From contig NC_088296.1 in assembly GCF_032854445.1 (NCBI RefSeq), positions 10,392,706-10,456,705 of the forward strand: a stretch of 64,000 bases of DNA. Reading direction: 5' to 3'. Shown here piece by piece: positions 43,987 through 57,900 of the stretch. Numbering within the stretch: the first letter of the stretch is position 1; each line of letters begins with the position of its first letter. The stretch is from Liolophura sinensis (lineage: Eukaryota > Mollusca > Polyplacophora > Chitonida > Chitonidae). Both the position numbers and the translations under genes were made by a program. The notes under the pieces were generated by a model that saw only the letters and a list, made by a program, of their open reading frames with translations, had not been told where the DNA came from and searched no databases.

Positions 43987-44565
43987 TGTTACGGTATTGA
44001 AAACAGCAACAGAAAACAGACTCAGTGACTCAATATTACAATGTAAACAATGCTTTATATATAAAATGAGACGTACAGTTTTACAGACAGTTCAACAACA
44101 ACAACATAAAAAAAACATACACATCAGTATTACCGGTCTTTAAAAGTTTCCAGTTCACCTTTGCATCCCAAGGAACGTATTCCAGGAAATCCAACGTAAA
44201 GACCATGGGATAAACACACAATTCACACAAGTCACAAATTGTCCCAGTCAGGTACTTCGCTAGGTTAACGAACGCGAACACAGTACACAGGTTACACAGA
44301 ACTGGAACAGTCAAGCCTTTGAATGACGTCACACCCGCAGAGCACAACACAGGGTAAATCCAGGCATGGAGGTATAATCCACTTTAGAACAGTCACAGCT
44401 CCCGCAGAAACTCACAAACGAGCCGTTCAGAGACGTAGAAAAATGTCACCTTGTGGCAGAACGAACGTCCTTTGCAAAACTGAAAACTTCAATTTAGAGT
44501 CCGTGACGACCTTGTCGGTCAGGTGAGGTCAGCGTGTTAAACAAATTACACAGTCAACACTGTAT
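43987..44565 (-). mobile_element. Truncated second copy of the 8716 LTR-like element
   Basis: It begins TGTTACGGTATTG at the same base as 8716 and stays nearly identical for about 575 bp up to CAACACTGTATA, where it stops. The rest of the element is missing. High identity implies recent spread. Confidence 0.75.
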
Positions 44566-45459
44566 AAAAGAGTGAAGGAGAACTGACTGGATAATACTGC
44601 CACACAGGCAGTTTAGGTTGAGGATTCACTACACAATTTCTACAATGCTATTTTGCACCCAGTTAAATCTATCAGAATTTCGTCTGTTTTTGACAGAACA
44701 GAAAACGTTTCGCCAAGTGTCACTTACCACCCCTCGAGAGGGAATCAAGGTAACAAAATGCTGTGACTTCAATTCCAGCAAGCGTAGATAAAACAATGCT
44801 GGCGATGCTAGGTTGATTTTTTGATATGTTGGAGAAAAAAGCCCAAGGTACATGATGGTATGGCATGGTACAGGTACCAGGCGAAAGGAAGAGGATATAT
44901 ATTCTGAGGTGCAGGTTGTCAAATTTACTACATAAACAGTAAGGAAATAAATACGCTCAAGTAACCCGTGGAGACCTGTCCCTCACTAATTTGTTTCATT
45001 CAATTTACCTAAATCCACAAGGGAGATAACCTTAGTGTCAGTTGTTATTCCGAAGAACCCCACTGAAAGTTGGCCGTCCGCCTTTTATACTGTAGTTGAA
45101 GTCAGTATTTTACCAGCTTAAATGTTAGCCTTTGCCTTGACATTTTAGGAGTTACTATCTTCCTGGGTTACGTCGACAGTGCCAGTAGGCCTATATAGAG
45201 TGTGGCATGTCTGTGGAACACAAAAATATCATAGGAATCGCCCAAACGAGCGGGGAATGGAACGCAACATCATTGGTCATTGGGCGTTGGACCGGCCAGT
45301 ATTATGGTGGGAGGAAACCGGAAAGACCGAGGGAAACCTACACCATCCATAGGTTGTTGGCAAACTTACCGACCTAATCCTGCTTCGTAAGGAATCCAGT
45401 TTGGTTGCGTTCCACTAGCTGTATGCAACTGTTACAATACAGCAATCGTTTTCAGTCAA
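44566..45459. other. Spacer 3' of gene 3, no gene seen
   Basis: Presumably contains the 3' UTR of gene 3. A degenerate minus-strand SINE scrap lies at about 45292-45376 (GGTGGGAGGAAACCGG, ATCCATAGGTTGTTGGCAAA). No poly(A) signal can be assigned with confidence. Confidence 0.55.
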
Positions 45460-45931
45460 TTAAAATGTTGTGTCAGATTTGTGTATGAAGTTTCGCAAAC
45501 TTTGCTCGTACGTGCTTGGGTCTCCTCGCTTATGGCCTCGCACGGGGTCGACACTGTCACGTGTAGAGATGTCAGAGGCAGATCCAGGTCCCTGATCAAC
45601 CGCTGACATTTCAGGTTGTGTCAGAGTTGTGTATAAAGTTTCAGAGATCTCCGGCGTTCTGGCAGAGGTGTAGATTCCACTTGAAGCGTTGCTTGGCCGT
45701 GCCGTGCTCTCTTCACTGATGTTCTCGTAGGGAGGGACAGTACTACGGGTAGAGACGTCAGCAGCAGATCCAGGTCCCTGATTAGCCGCTGACACTCCCG
45801 GTTCTGGAACAGCTCCATAGTCTGTGCCATAACTGCGCCTGGCCCTGTCCGGTACTGCCAAACCAATGACATTTTGATAGGAGTGGTCTGTGTTATGGCT
45901 TGTTGTGGCGTTCCTTGAGCTCATATTTCTC
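45460..45931 (-). CDS. Gene 3 cytoplasmic tail exon
   Basis: Acceptor GTATTACAG, 472 nt, phase 2 to a TAA at the left end. After RNMSSRN it encodes motifs SYQNVI (Y362, ITIM-like and YxN), DYGAV (Y382), PPYENIS (Y412), GIYTSA (Y431), LYTTL (Y444) and TYEQSL (Y485). QGPGSA occurs twice, 62 codons apart, marking an internal duplication. The NPLY seen in the same frame upstream is intronic, so this tail lacks the NPxY of gene 2. Confidence 0.84.
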
Positions 45932-48900
45932 CTGTAATACAATGGATTTAGCACATATTCGGCATTCATCATATTTATTCATAAATAAACAATTTCTTAC
46001 GTCCAGGCGTCGTATTAAAAATCTCTATGCCAATTGCTTGAATAATGAACATCCCAGATCAGTAATTTTTTTTACAAAACTTTGCGCACACCCCTTTCCT
46101 CACCTGACGACAACAACAGCTAGGGCGACCACAGCCAGAAGACCCACTCCGCCTATACCTACTGCCAGACCGATCGTCAACGTTGAGGAATCCGCGGCTG
46201 TAGATGCAGCTGCGGGTGTAGATGCAGCTGCGGCTGTAGATGCAGCTGCGGCAGTAACAACTGAAACGTAGTAAACATCAACAACTCAGTTTATGAGCTT
46301 CTTGATGACTGTTTAGCACAGTAGTGTTTAATCCACAACCTACTATAATGTTACATATTTTATAAGGGAACTGAGAATTACTTCAATAGCCGATAAAAAC
46401 ATGCAACAGATTTATGCATGGAAGGAATCAGACACAGTGCGAACAGAAATACCGCACTTCGTCAGACCGAACTACCTAGAGGCGGGGCTGATGTCATGTG
46501 GTTTCTGAGGTAAACTGACAAGAGACCGCATTTCACCGCCTACGTGTGACCATTTACCAACTATTCCATTGCCGTTGCTGCTCTTGTTTTTCTCTTAGTA
46601 TTGGACGTCTAAATTACAATCCTTGTTCATGTACATGTAAAAACATGCTATAAACATGGCGACACGTTGGATCATTAAAAGGATAACGGATTAGCGTCTA
46701 ACACCACATTGTACTGTGAATATCAAAAGATCTACGGACAACCGCCTGAATCTGCCCTTTCGTCCGTTGATACCTGATACTTGCTTACCCAGACTGCATC
46801 CCACCTCTTCATTCTTTCTTTGCCTGTATCCCTCCGCACACGCGCATGTGTACTTGCCCATCGTGTTTGTACAAACGGAGTTGTTACCACATGTGGTTGG
46901 ATTTTCCGTACACTCATCAATATCTGTATGGCACACGTAAAACATAAGCTTACAAAACAACTACACTTATACATGTAACCTGTATCTTATATGGTGTTCA
47001 TTTTTCGTTTGTTGCAAGCATACCTATCAACTATGAAATCTGCACCTTTATCTCTCCACAAAACAGAAAAGAATATGTAGATTTCAAAATAATCATCAAT
47101 TAATTTATTTGACACATTAGATGATTAAATGGATGACGGGTTAGGGACAAACGTCATCATTGTATCATGGGTGTGGACAGATCTACGGAATAAGCGCCTT
47201 TATCTACCCTTTGTACTGCATCTGATTACATTTGGTTACCCAGATTGCACCCCACCTCTTTACCCTCTCTCTGCCTGTATCCCTCTGCACACGCGCACCT
47301 GTGGTTGCCTTCCGTGTTTACACAAACGGCGTTGTTGCCACATAGCTCTGGCTTTTTGTTACATTCGTCGATATCTGGTTAGGACGTTTCAAGCATGAGC
47401 GAGATATAGTTAACTACAAGAACTTTGCACATCTATGACATGCCACCAATATACTCTTCACATGGGGTCAACAAAGCACTGGTTTCAAAACTACCTTTCT
47501 AATCGAAGCCAATATGTCCTTTATAATTACTGCTTTTCTGTAACATCCCAACGTGTCATGGATTGTAGGCCTATTCTAGGTCTTATACGCTTTCTACTTT
47601 ATATCAAAGATTTGTTTGATTCACGTTTCACGCCGTTATTTCAATGTTAAAAATTTCTTCTTCTGCCCGATTGGACTTTGTACTCTTTGTAAATAATATC
47701 AGCTTATTCGCCAGGAAGTATTAACGAAACCATAAATACTATGACACATGAAGTTAAATAAAAGTTCAAGATTGGTTATATGCAATTAAGCTCTCATTTA
47801 ATGTTGGGAAAACAAAAGTAGTTATTGTAAAACCGTCTCGAAAGGGTTTCCATCCGGTATTTTCAACATGATTATGGGGAAACCATTTTAAAGTAGTGAA
47901 TGTCATCATCTGCCTTGGTATTTTTTTGAACGGTAAACTTCACTGGGGTCGTACAAATCACATATGTAGCAGAGTATCTAGCCATATCGGACATTCACCA
48001 TATTAAACACAGTGATAATAAAAAGCATTCTTAATACTCTATTATTCCATGACATTCTATCCTATGGAATCCTATATTTTAAGGTTTCGATGGTAAGAAC
48101 CCAATGACCTCGTGGCGGTGTGGATTCACAAATGGATGTTATGAACATTTTAGCCATATAGCGCACTTGCAAAGACAGTGATGTAGGCTGTGTTACTTTG
48201 TGGAGTGGGGGTTGTTCTAATCGCGCGTTGGTGCAGCTATTGTACAACAAATTACGCTCCACGCCTATTTTCCACCATGTCACTTGCTTTTGAATAATTA
48301 TGACGTAAGCCGAAGCAATGAGTGTTAAAACTAAGCTTATGGAGTATAACATCATGAATCAAAAATGAATTTTCCTTGTAATAATATGGATCAAAATATG
48401 GGCGATTACTCTATCCAGAAGTTTAAAACATACTGATCTCTTATTCATGGAACTACAAATTTTTTAGAATTTCAGGTTAAATCAAGTTGCTAGTGTCGTC
48501 CATGCCCATAAATCAATTCATCATCCGGAACAACTACATGTCAATTTTAGAAATATTTTTACACGGCAAATTGATATATACAATCACCCGACTAGAACTT
48601 TAAACTGCAATCTTCATAATCAATTTTTGGGGCCTCCGTGGCTCAGTCGGTTAGCGCGATAGCGCAGCGTAATGACCCAGAAGCCTCTCACCAATGCGGT
48701 CGCTGTGAGTTCAAGTCCAGCTCATGCTGGCTTCCTCTCCAGCCGTAAGTGGGAAGGTCTTTCAGCAACCTGCGGATGGTCATGGGTTTCCCCCGGGCTC
48801 TGCCCGGTTTCCGCCCACCATAATGCTGGCCGCCGTCGTATAAGTGAAATATTCTTGAGTAAGGCGTAAAACACCAATCAAATAAATAAATAAACCATAA

Positions 48901-51900
48901 CCAATTTATTGCATGGCCTTTTTACAAATATCTAACAAACATCCAGAAATAAAACCGCGGCAGCTAAAAGTGTAAACCTGATTCGAACCAGTGGCCTTAG
49001 TGGGAGAGCCAGCGAGGTACCCTGAGAATCAAAGCTTATGACTGATGTAAAGTATTACTCACCTACACACTGTCCTTTAGCAGACCTTTGTGCTCCAGCT
49101 GAGCAAAGACACACATGTCCTACACCGGTCTTTTCACATGTGGTGTTGACAGGACACAATCCCCTTCCAGTATCACATGTTTCTGTTTTACAACAAAAAA
49201 TGTTCAGTACATTTTTGCACGAACAGGACCCCGTTGCACAAAGTTGTGTTGACCGCGACAGAAAAGTATGATGATTTCACAAGTATTTCTGTTGTACAGT
49301 CTACTAAATTCCGCGACAACTCTCGTACATTTTGATTGCATCTATACGCCCATAACGATACGTCTTTTGTTCTTTTTTAAAGAATGTAAAGACATTTGCA
49401 GTATCGTTGTTGTGTATCTTATACTTTGTATTCTAGGCGAAAGGTATCCATTATGTAAACTAGGATTTACTGTTAATTTACGCAGAAAAACAATAACGGT
49501 GGCAGGTTTTCATAGGCACAATCGGGTGTGGGTGTGTACAAGAGGGTACAAAAACGTACACATTTGCTTTTCTAGGAGAAGCAGCGTTACTATATTATAA
49601 ACACACTGTTAAATTTGTGTATGACCTTCACTCACGTAGACAAAACTGAAGCGACCCATCTCGCAAAGACATCGGGATATCTGAGTCTTCAATACAACCA
49701 CAGACACCTTGTACACATGTCGCCCTGTATCCACAACGCTCTATACATCCGTCAGCTGTAAAATCTGTGAGAATTGACAGAAACTTGAGATCAAATTTAA
49801 CCAAAAGAGAAGTAAATACAAAGGAAACAAAATAAAATTTATTCCTGAGGGTTAAAACACATTTCATAGATGTTATAAGTTAAGTGCGGTAATTATTGGA
49901 TAACAGTTTTACTGGGAACTTACACGATTAATATAAGTTATACTAGCGTGTAACGTGCGTTATACGAGCTGATGTTTTGTCGACATGATCAATATTTTGA
50001 CGAGCCCTCATTCATCAGATGGCTGCCCTTTTTACAGCAGTTTTGTCGCTGTACCCATAACGTAGATGAACAGCTAGTTATTCACGAGTCTGCAATTTAA
50101 TGGTCTTTGAAAATGTGACGTAAGTTTTCCCACATACTGTTGTTGTCAACTGCTTTATAAAAAAGAAGGCATGAAAATTTAAGGGTTTTGTGCCCAAATT
50201 TATTACTCGTTCATAAGTACCTGCCCATGTATCTATTGTCAACTTGAGTGTAAAAAAATAATGAAAAGTTTACATTAAATTAAGTAATGTAGCACTTAAA
50301 ATCACTATATAACGAGACCGGTTTTATGCATTTTTTCCGTCAACACTCGATAGTCTCCTCAGAATTACATTATAAAAGTTCAGCCTTAAGAGCTACCAGA
50401 GCTTCGCCATTTAGTTGAGTATTAAAAAATGCTAAAAGAGTGACAACAAGCATGTCAAATTTCTTCAGGAAATGGTTTGCTCTTCTACATATGATTGTAA
50501 AAACACGTCATTCAATATCTGTTCAGTTATTTTTTTTTTCAAGTATCTAGAAGATTTGACCCTCAGGTAGGCGGGGATTTACAGCACAAGAAGAAAGGAT
50601 TTTGAAAGGATTCAACAAAAACAACCGTATGTGTTCTCGCCAGCTGTTTTTCTACAACGACATCTGCACACAGGTTATAATTTTTATAATTAGGACCAGT
50701 AACTAACCTTTAATGAGGCTTGTATTCTCCACAAACGTCTTGCCCAAGCTATCGGCCATCACATCCATTCATAACTCCGAAGGTATACACAAAAAAATGT
50801 TTAACGCGTGAGGCTGTATTTGTAGGAAGGTGTGTATAGTATTATGACAGTTGTTTAAGATTTAAGGGGAATAACTGCCACCGCACAATTGAGGAGGCTG
50901 TGTGCAGGATGTACGTCAGTGTGCCGCCGTCAAGAAGTTGATACTGTACAACCTGTCTCGTGTCTCATTTCGGGGGAGTTAAACCTGTTATACACGCAAA
51001 TGATGTAAGACAATGAGTGTATAAATGTTCTTGTACCCTAGCTGTTCTGAGTCTTCCATACTCGCCAACTTCGCATTTTGCCTACCTGTTTTCAGATAGG
51101 CGAATAGCGGTCAGAATCAGTTAGGATTAAGCTACATGAGTCAAGCCCATTACGACCCCGGGATCATTCACATCAAAAGCAATTTCATACATATTGGTCC
51201 AGCTAGAACACTCCCGTCTAAAGGAAAAAGTTTAACAGATGTGATTTTGGCATCGAATATATATATATATATATATAAATATATATAATTTTACAATTTA
51301 ATTAGGTACGAACATGCTTCAATTGGAGTCTTTTTGAGGGTTAGCCAGCTGACATTTCAGTTTACGAAGTCCGTCGTCAATGTTTCTGTATCACCGCTTC
51401 TTTAGTGCTGATGGGCATCTTCCTTCAAGCTGTGCCATCTTTTTTTTTATTGGTTGCCTCTTTATTCTTGAAGATGTTGATGTCCGTAAGCGCTTTCGCG
51501 TTTACCTTTCTGTGCCATCCTTCCAAGTGGTGGGTACTCCTGGGTCTTCCGTTGTCACGATGATTCCATACTAGTCGGGGAAATCTCCCCTCCATACAGG
51601 TCTGGGTCACGTAGTCCGCCAACCTCAGCCGATAAAGTGGTTGCTTCATTCCGTATACTCTCCATTTGGTGCAGGGTAAGTACTGGAAGTACGCAGATTT
51701 CGTACAAACTTGAAAGAGTTCTGGGTCGGTTTGGTATAATGTTTGGAGAGCTAGCTTCTGGACCTGTCTCCAAATACATTGGTGTAGTGAAAATAACACC
51801 CGGTCACTCCTGCATCTGAGAAGACTTGACGTATGGCGTTGTGTGCGACAAACTCGTAGTTGAGTTAGAAGCGTGATGCCTGGAGCTGGATGTCGGCTCT

Positions 51901-54900
51901 TTTAGATGGCAAAGATGGGAGGTTCTTAATATATATCTCAGTTGGGCTTTGATTGCAGCTGTCAACATATCCAACGTGGCCATACAATTCAATGGCATGG
52001 ATATACAGCCCCAAGCCTCGGGTTAAGCAGCATTAGACACAATCATGAGGCAGACTGACAGAGACTGTAACAGAAACTGTGATGTATAAATAGGTCATAG
52101 CTGATTTAGGGCGAGTGTTGCCTTAATTCTGATTTGTGAGTATTGGACGATCAGAAATATGATGCCTGGGTGCATAGTGTAGTTAACTGTGGTCAGTTTT
52201 CTTCAGTCTTAGCATAAAAATGAGTTTCCTCAGTTCGAATTAGCTTGTTTGTTGTAGGAAATTGCTTAGTAAATGAAAATATTGAAATGTTGTTGTGGTT
52301 TGTAATTTACAGTAATAAAAAAAAGCAAAGTATATGTACCAAGGGAAATCAGAGAATAGTAGTGTGAAATGTAAACAATGCGTGATATTTGTATCTGAGA
52401 CAACCATGCACTGAGCTACATGTCTTATACTTTGGTTCTGTAAGTGCAGGATGTTCATCAGTGTGCCGCTATTAAACTCCACAACCTGTCTTGTATTTGA
52501 TTTGAGTTATCTCCCCTTACATATTCTTGGCTGTTTGTTCACTTATTAATGTTTAAGCATTCATTTATCAAATATCCCTTTTTCGTACTTTTGATCGTTT
52601 TAGTACTTTTGCTTGATATTCGCCGTCGTATAAGTGAAATATTCTTGAGTACGGCGTAAAACACCAATCAAATAAATAAATAAATAATGAAAGAACGTGG
52701 AGCCACGCTCTCGTTTTGGCTGCGGAAGCAAAAAGCTTTTTCAGTCAAGAGCGAAACACATTCAGAAGAGAACATACGTTAATATACGGACAAAACAGCC
52801 AGAATACTTCGAAAAACATTTGCAGCTCCATCATAGACTTGTCCCGGGCAGATCTGTGTCACACCGTACAAGGCAATCTTTCAGGCTGTTTGTAATTGTG
52901 TTGCTGTATATATCTGACAGCTCGAAAAATCCTAGGTACTCTTCCTGCACCTCGTACTTTCCATCTACCAAACGCAGGCATATATTAAATTGTTTCTTTC
53001 CGGAAATTCGAGGCGGAAACGATTCCTCAGACGACTTTGTTGAACAGAGTTGACTATCAGAGGGACATCATCTCCAATTAACAAGCCTTATTGTACACTA
53101 TGAAGTCAGTCAGACATGATGAATATGGGAGACGTGCCTAATGGAGAAGTTCAGCACATGTTTTAGATTGAAGATGGCTTACCATGTTTTCTTTAGAGTC
53201 GAACAGTTATCCATCAAAATACAAGGTAAAGACACTTCCGTCGAAAGCGCCTTCAAAGCTGCCGCCTTGTTAGAGCCATTTAGCAAGCAACACCGTAACA
53301 AAGACTTAGGGAAGTTTTACCACCAAGTTGTACCTAAATCGAGCGTTTCACAGACAGCCCAACACTTCCTAGGAAGAAGGTCTCACTAAGAAGAATCGAC
53401 GATGGTTTGGCGCCTCACTCCTTCTCCACTGCAGAAGATTACTTCCACAAACAATTCTTCCAAGTACTGGATGCCCCTGTGTCTGATTTGGAGAGAAGGT
53501 TTCATCAGAAGAGAAGACACGTACTCCGTGGCTTGGAAAGTCTTCTGTGGGCGGCAAGTGGAGAACTTCCAAGTATTTCACAGTATGGAGTAGAGCCGTA
53601 TGGATCCGACGTTGACTTAGAACGCCTTAATATCCAGTTGAAAATGCTCTATAACCTCTTCGAGTCAGGGACCGGGGCCTTTAGCGTATCCAAAATGAAC
53701 ACAATTTCCCGGGACACGTCTTTTTCAACAACAAGCAAACCCTTTTCTAAAGCTGATAAGATCGTGAGACTGTACTATACCGTTTCCGTCACTTCAACCT
53801 TAGAGTGCACCATATCATGATGGTCCACTTTGTGGCATGACAACGTGTAATTTTGCCCTCTGGTTTAAGCGCCATACAGATGTGAGATACCAAGCTGACT
53901 GAAGCATACGACGCGAAAAACTGATTGCATGTATGTATGTATGCATGGGTGTATGTATGTATGTATGTATGTATGCGTGTAGCGCAGCGTAATGACCCAG
54001 GAGTGTCTCACCAATGCGGTCGATGTGAATTCGAGTCCAGCCCATGCTGCCTTCCTGTCCGGCCGTACGTGGGAAGGTCTTCAGCAACCTGCGGATGGTC
54101 GTGGGTTTCCCCCGGGCTGTGCCCGGTTTCCACCCACCATAATGCTGGTCGCCGTTGTATAAGTGAAATATTTTTGAGTACGGCCGAAAACACCGATGAA
54201 ATAAATAAAAAAATATGTATGTGTGTGTATGTGTGTATTTGGGAATGTATGTATGTATTTTGTGAATGTATGTATGTATGTTTTTTCAGTGATATGACGG
54301 CAAGGAGTCATTAGGTGTCCATATATACTGTGTCTTCTAGAGGCAGGGCAACAGTTGCCGCCAGAGAAGTGTCATGCCGAAGACACCAGACATGACACCC
54401 CACGCAGTCACGTTATACTGACACCGGTTCATCCATTTTTTTGTTTTTTTTCCGGAGCGCCAAACGAGACAGCTTGAAGTACCATTTCTAAATCTTTCGT
54501 ACGATCAGACGCGTGTTTGGTACTGAACCTCCCGGGAGTGCAACATCTCGAATTGGTGAACCGCCCGTGATGTGTTCATATCCAATGAAGGGAAGAGGAA
54601 ATAACGAGATTATACGTGCAATAATATGTATTATTATGGGGACGAAATTTTAACTTAGAGCTCTGTGGAAATAGTGTAGCATTATCAACAAGTATGCTGA
54701 TTATGAACGCTTTAAGCCTATAATGCATTCAGTTATCGTTTAATCGCTTCCATATTGAGGCAACACTCACCCACACATTCTCCTGTAGATGACGATCTTT
54801 CTTTAGATGAACATTCGCACAGGCGTTTCGATACCCGTGAAGCCCTCGTGTACAGGAGTACCCATTCACACGTTGTTTTGTCAGGACACTTTTGAGATTC

Positions 54901-57900
54901 AAACCAACAACTCTCTGTGTAAAGACAAGGGTATTAAAATAGCTTTCTCCTCCCAATGGAATGCTTTTACTACCCTTAGAACAAGGTAAAGTGTCTATTG
55001 CTCGCGTGTCAGCTCATGTCTGATGTCAGAATGTATCACATGACAAGCCCAGTTATTTCCTTGCTTTTGATTTATTTATTTATTTATTTATGTAATTGCT
55101 GTTTCACATCTTGCTCAAGAATATTTCACTTATACAACAGCGGCCAACATTTTTGTGTGAGGAAAACGGACAGAGCCCGGGAGAACAGTGCTATTGAAAC
55201 TACGACAAAGGTAAGAGTTTGAGATAATAACCAGACTTTGAGATATACTTGGCCAGAGAGATAACACGCCAAATGACAGTGCCCATTATGCATGGCTGAC
55301 GCCACTTGCAAAATTTCTTCCGATGGTCACACTGTGAAGGAACAAAATAGTCTACAGGCGAGAACTTGACTTGCTTAAGGGTGGAAATACTTGCCATGGT
55401 AACAAATACTATCTGGGTTATTAAATTGTTTTTTCACATTACATTAATCTATTATTCACAATACTAAATAATAGACTGGAAACAAATTTTAAATACAGGT
55501 AGGCTTTATTTATTTGACGACAGGGGTTAGCGTTTTTGACTGAGGAAACAGAGTATATCCTGAGATACACCCACGAAAATCCGGAGGTTGTTGGCAGACC
55601 TCATGTACCACCGAACCGGAAGACAGCATGAGCTGCACTTGAAAACACAGGTACAACTAAATTACCTTTGGATTAAAATGGCATGACAATTTACATGTCT
55701 TTAAGAGTATTAAAGACAAATTCTTGAACTTTGTGTTTTTAAATTGTAGCAAGCAGAACTGTAAAAGTAATAAAGCTTTCTATGGGATTGGCTTCCTTAG
55801 ACATAGGCTTAACAAGAACTACAAATTCAAAGTACGTGAGTTTTCTTCCTTACAGGCAGCTTTTTACACAACAGTTCTTCCATGCAAATAATGCACACAC
55901 ATATAATTATTCTTAAAGCAAAATCTTAAAACCATTGAGCACACAGACAGCATTAAATCCAATTTTAATTAAGTATACTCATACCTGTTTATGCTAATAA
56001 CTTACTGGAACAAAATAGCACAGTACTTCCAGGCACACGTCTTAAACCAGCATACCCTTTATCACAACGACAGCCTCTCTGCCCACACGATGTCCCATGT
56101 CCACATATTCCCCCGCCGCAATCCATAGCTTCCATACCTATGATATGGAGAAGAGGAGCAACTAAGTCATATCAAAGCGACATATCACACAAGCGAAAAG
56201 AATCATTAAGTCAAATAAGTAAATAAATCAATAATATAATTACTACTTCGTTATTATCACTGAACAGAGATGAAAAACACTTTCCAACACGTGAGCGTGT
56301 GGTTTGCGACTAATTATGCATTTACATGAACAGTTCGAATAAAAATAGCTGAGGTAAATTGACGAGAGACCGTGTTTCACCGATCACGTGTCACCATTTG
56401 CCAACCATCACACTCGTCGCTGCTCTGGATTTACTCTCTATTGTGCACTTTATAGCCAGCGTGTTTCTGTACTGTGATTCGGATTTAGCCTTTCTACTTT
56501 GTCTCTGTTTGTGATTTTCTGGGATAAAGTCAAAAAATAATTGTAGGGATTTGAAGCCAAGTGTTTTCAATGGCCTGTAAATCGATAGGTAGAACCACTT
56601 TGTAAAGTTTGTAATCTGCGCGAAACTGTAGCCTAACAATCATCTGACTAAGTAGAACAAGAACTCCCGTCCGTTGAAGAATAGCTTTACAAATTCATTG
56701 ATTTATTTGATTGCAGCTTTAAGTTTTACTCGAGAATATTTCGCTTATACGAAGTGGCCAGCATTGCGGTGATGAGTAATATGATCACATGTAACTGGTG
56801 AAATATGGCCTTTTGTCAATTTACATTCCGAATGGCACCATGTTAAATATGAAATTGTAAATTATCAATGTTTGGATGGTAACATGCTTAAGAATCCTGT
56901 AACTGGCATACATGTCTTGAGCTGTAACATTTTATAAAACACTGCGCAAAATGATATCAACAACGTCAATTTACGTCACAAATTATTTATTCATAAACTA
57001 GTCCGTTAAGAAAACGCCTTCTTAAAAAGCTCAAACGTCACACTGAAGAACCAGACACAAATAAATGTACCGTATAATGGCGTTTTCTTTTGGGATTTCT
57101 TTACTCTCTCAAATTACTAATTGTATAAAACTGGACACTGCTGCATTAACGTCGAAGGAAACAAAGCCGTCTTCGGCTTTACTACATACAAAGGTTATCA
57201 TTCAGTGAATGGTTTGTTGCTCACATCATCGAGTTGCTAGAATTTCTTATCAGTAACATGCATGTAAAATTTGGGGAGACGATATATCAAACGGGGACAA
57301 ATTGTTCCCCATATTGGCTGACCTATACATGTTCTCGTATGAATACAACTGTATGCTGAATCCATTACAGCGTAATCCTCACCAGGCCCGATCTTTCTCA
57401 TTCGATAATCGCCATATTGATGATTTGCTAGCTTTAGCCGATCCAAACATAGCAAATATAAAATAATTAAGGCGTACAGCATAGAGAAAATACCAGAGTA
57501 GCGACAAGACGATAGGTAGTAAATGCTCACAGGAAACCGGTGAAATACAGCCTGTTGTCAATTAACGTCATTCTAGGTTTTATCCTTACTGTTCATTAAA
57601 ATGCATAAATAGCACTAACGTAACCCCCCTTATAATTTCTTATGATTGTGTCTAATTCAGCTTAACCTGGAGCTAGAAGACTGTATATTTATCGCGTTAA
57701 ATCACTTTAACTGATATATTAACATGGCACTCGATTTAAATATCGATTTCATTCATTCGCCTAATAACATTTTTGTGTCTTTCAAACATCACTGGAAACT
57801 CTTGAATCCTTCTCTTGATTCCGTCCATATTTCCTGCTTCATATACCTTATTTCTTGTGGTTTCTATTAAAGGTCGTTTTGAGAATAGATTCGTCTCAAG

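Larger units (their letters stand above)
49765..54770. other. Gene 3 intron between A1 and B2
   Basis: No host exon is seen. Holds an AT microsatellite (51255-51290), a MULE remnant, a dispersed repeat near 51940-52060, a SINE tail (52620-52687), a hAT-like remnant and a SINE within a GTAT microsatellite. Confidence 0.65.

Noticed and set aside
45500-45970. NPLYY motif upstream of the gene 3 tail exon, which would give an NPxY site
   Set aside because: It lies before the TTACAG acceptor at 45932-45933, so it is intronic in the model that keeps the frame.
45900-46271. Plus-strand ORF with AAVDAAAGVDAAAAV
   Set aside because: Antisense of the gene 3 stalk repeat and transmembrane exon.
53925-54314. 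Plus-strand ORF with [15 protein letters not shown]
   Set aside because: Translation of a GTAT microsatellite and a SINE.
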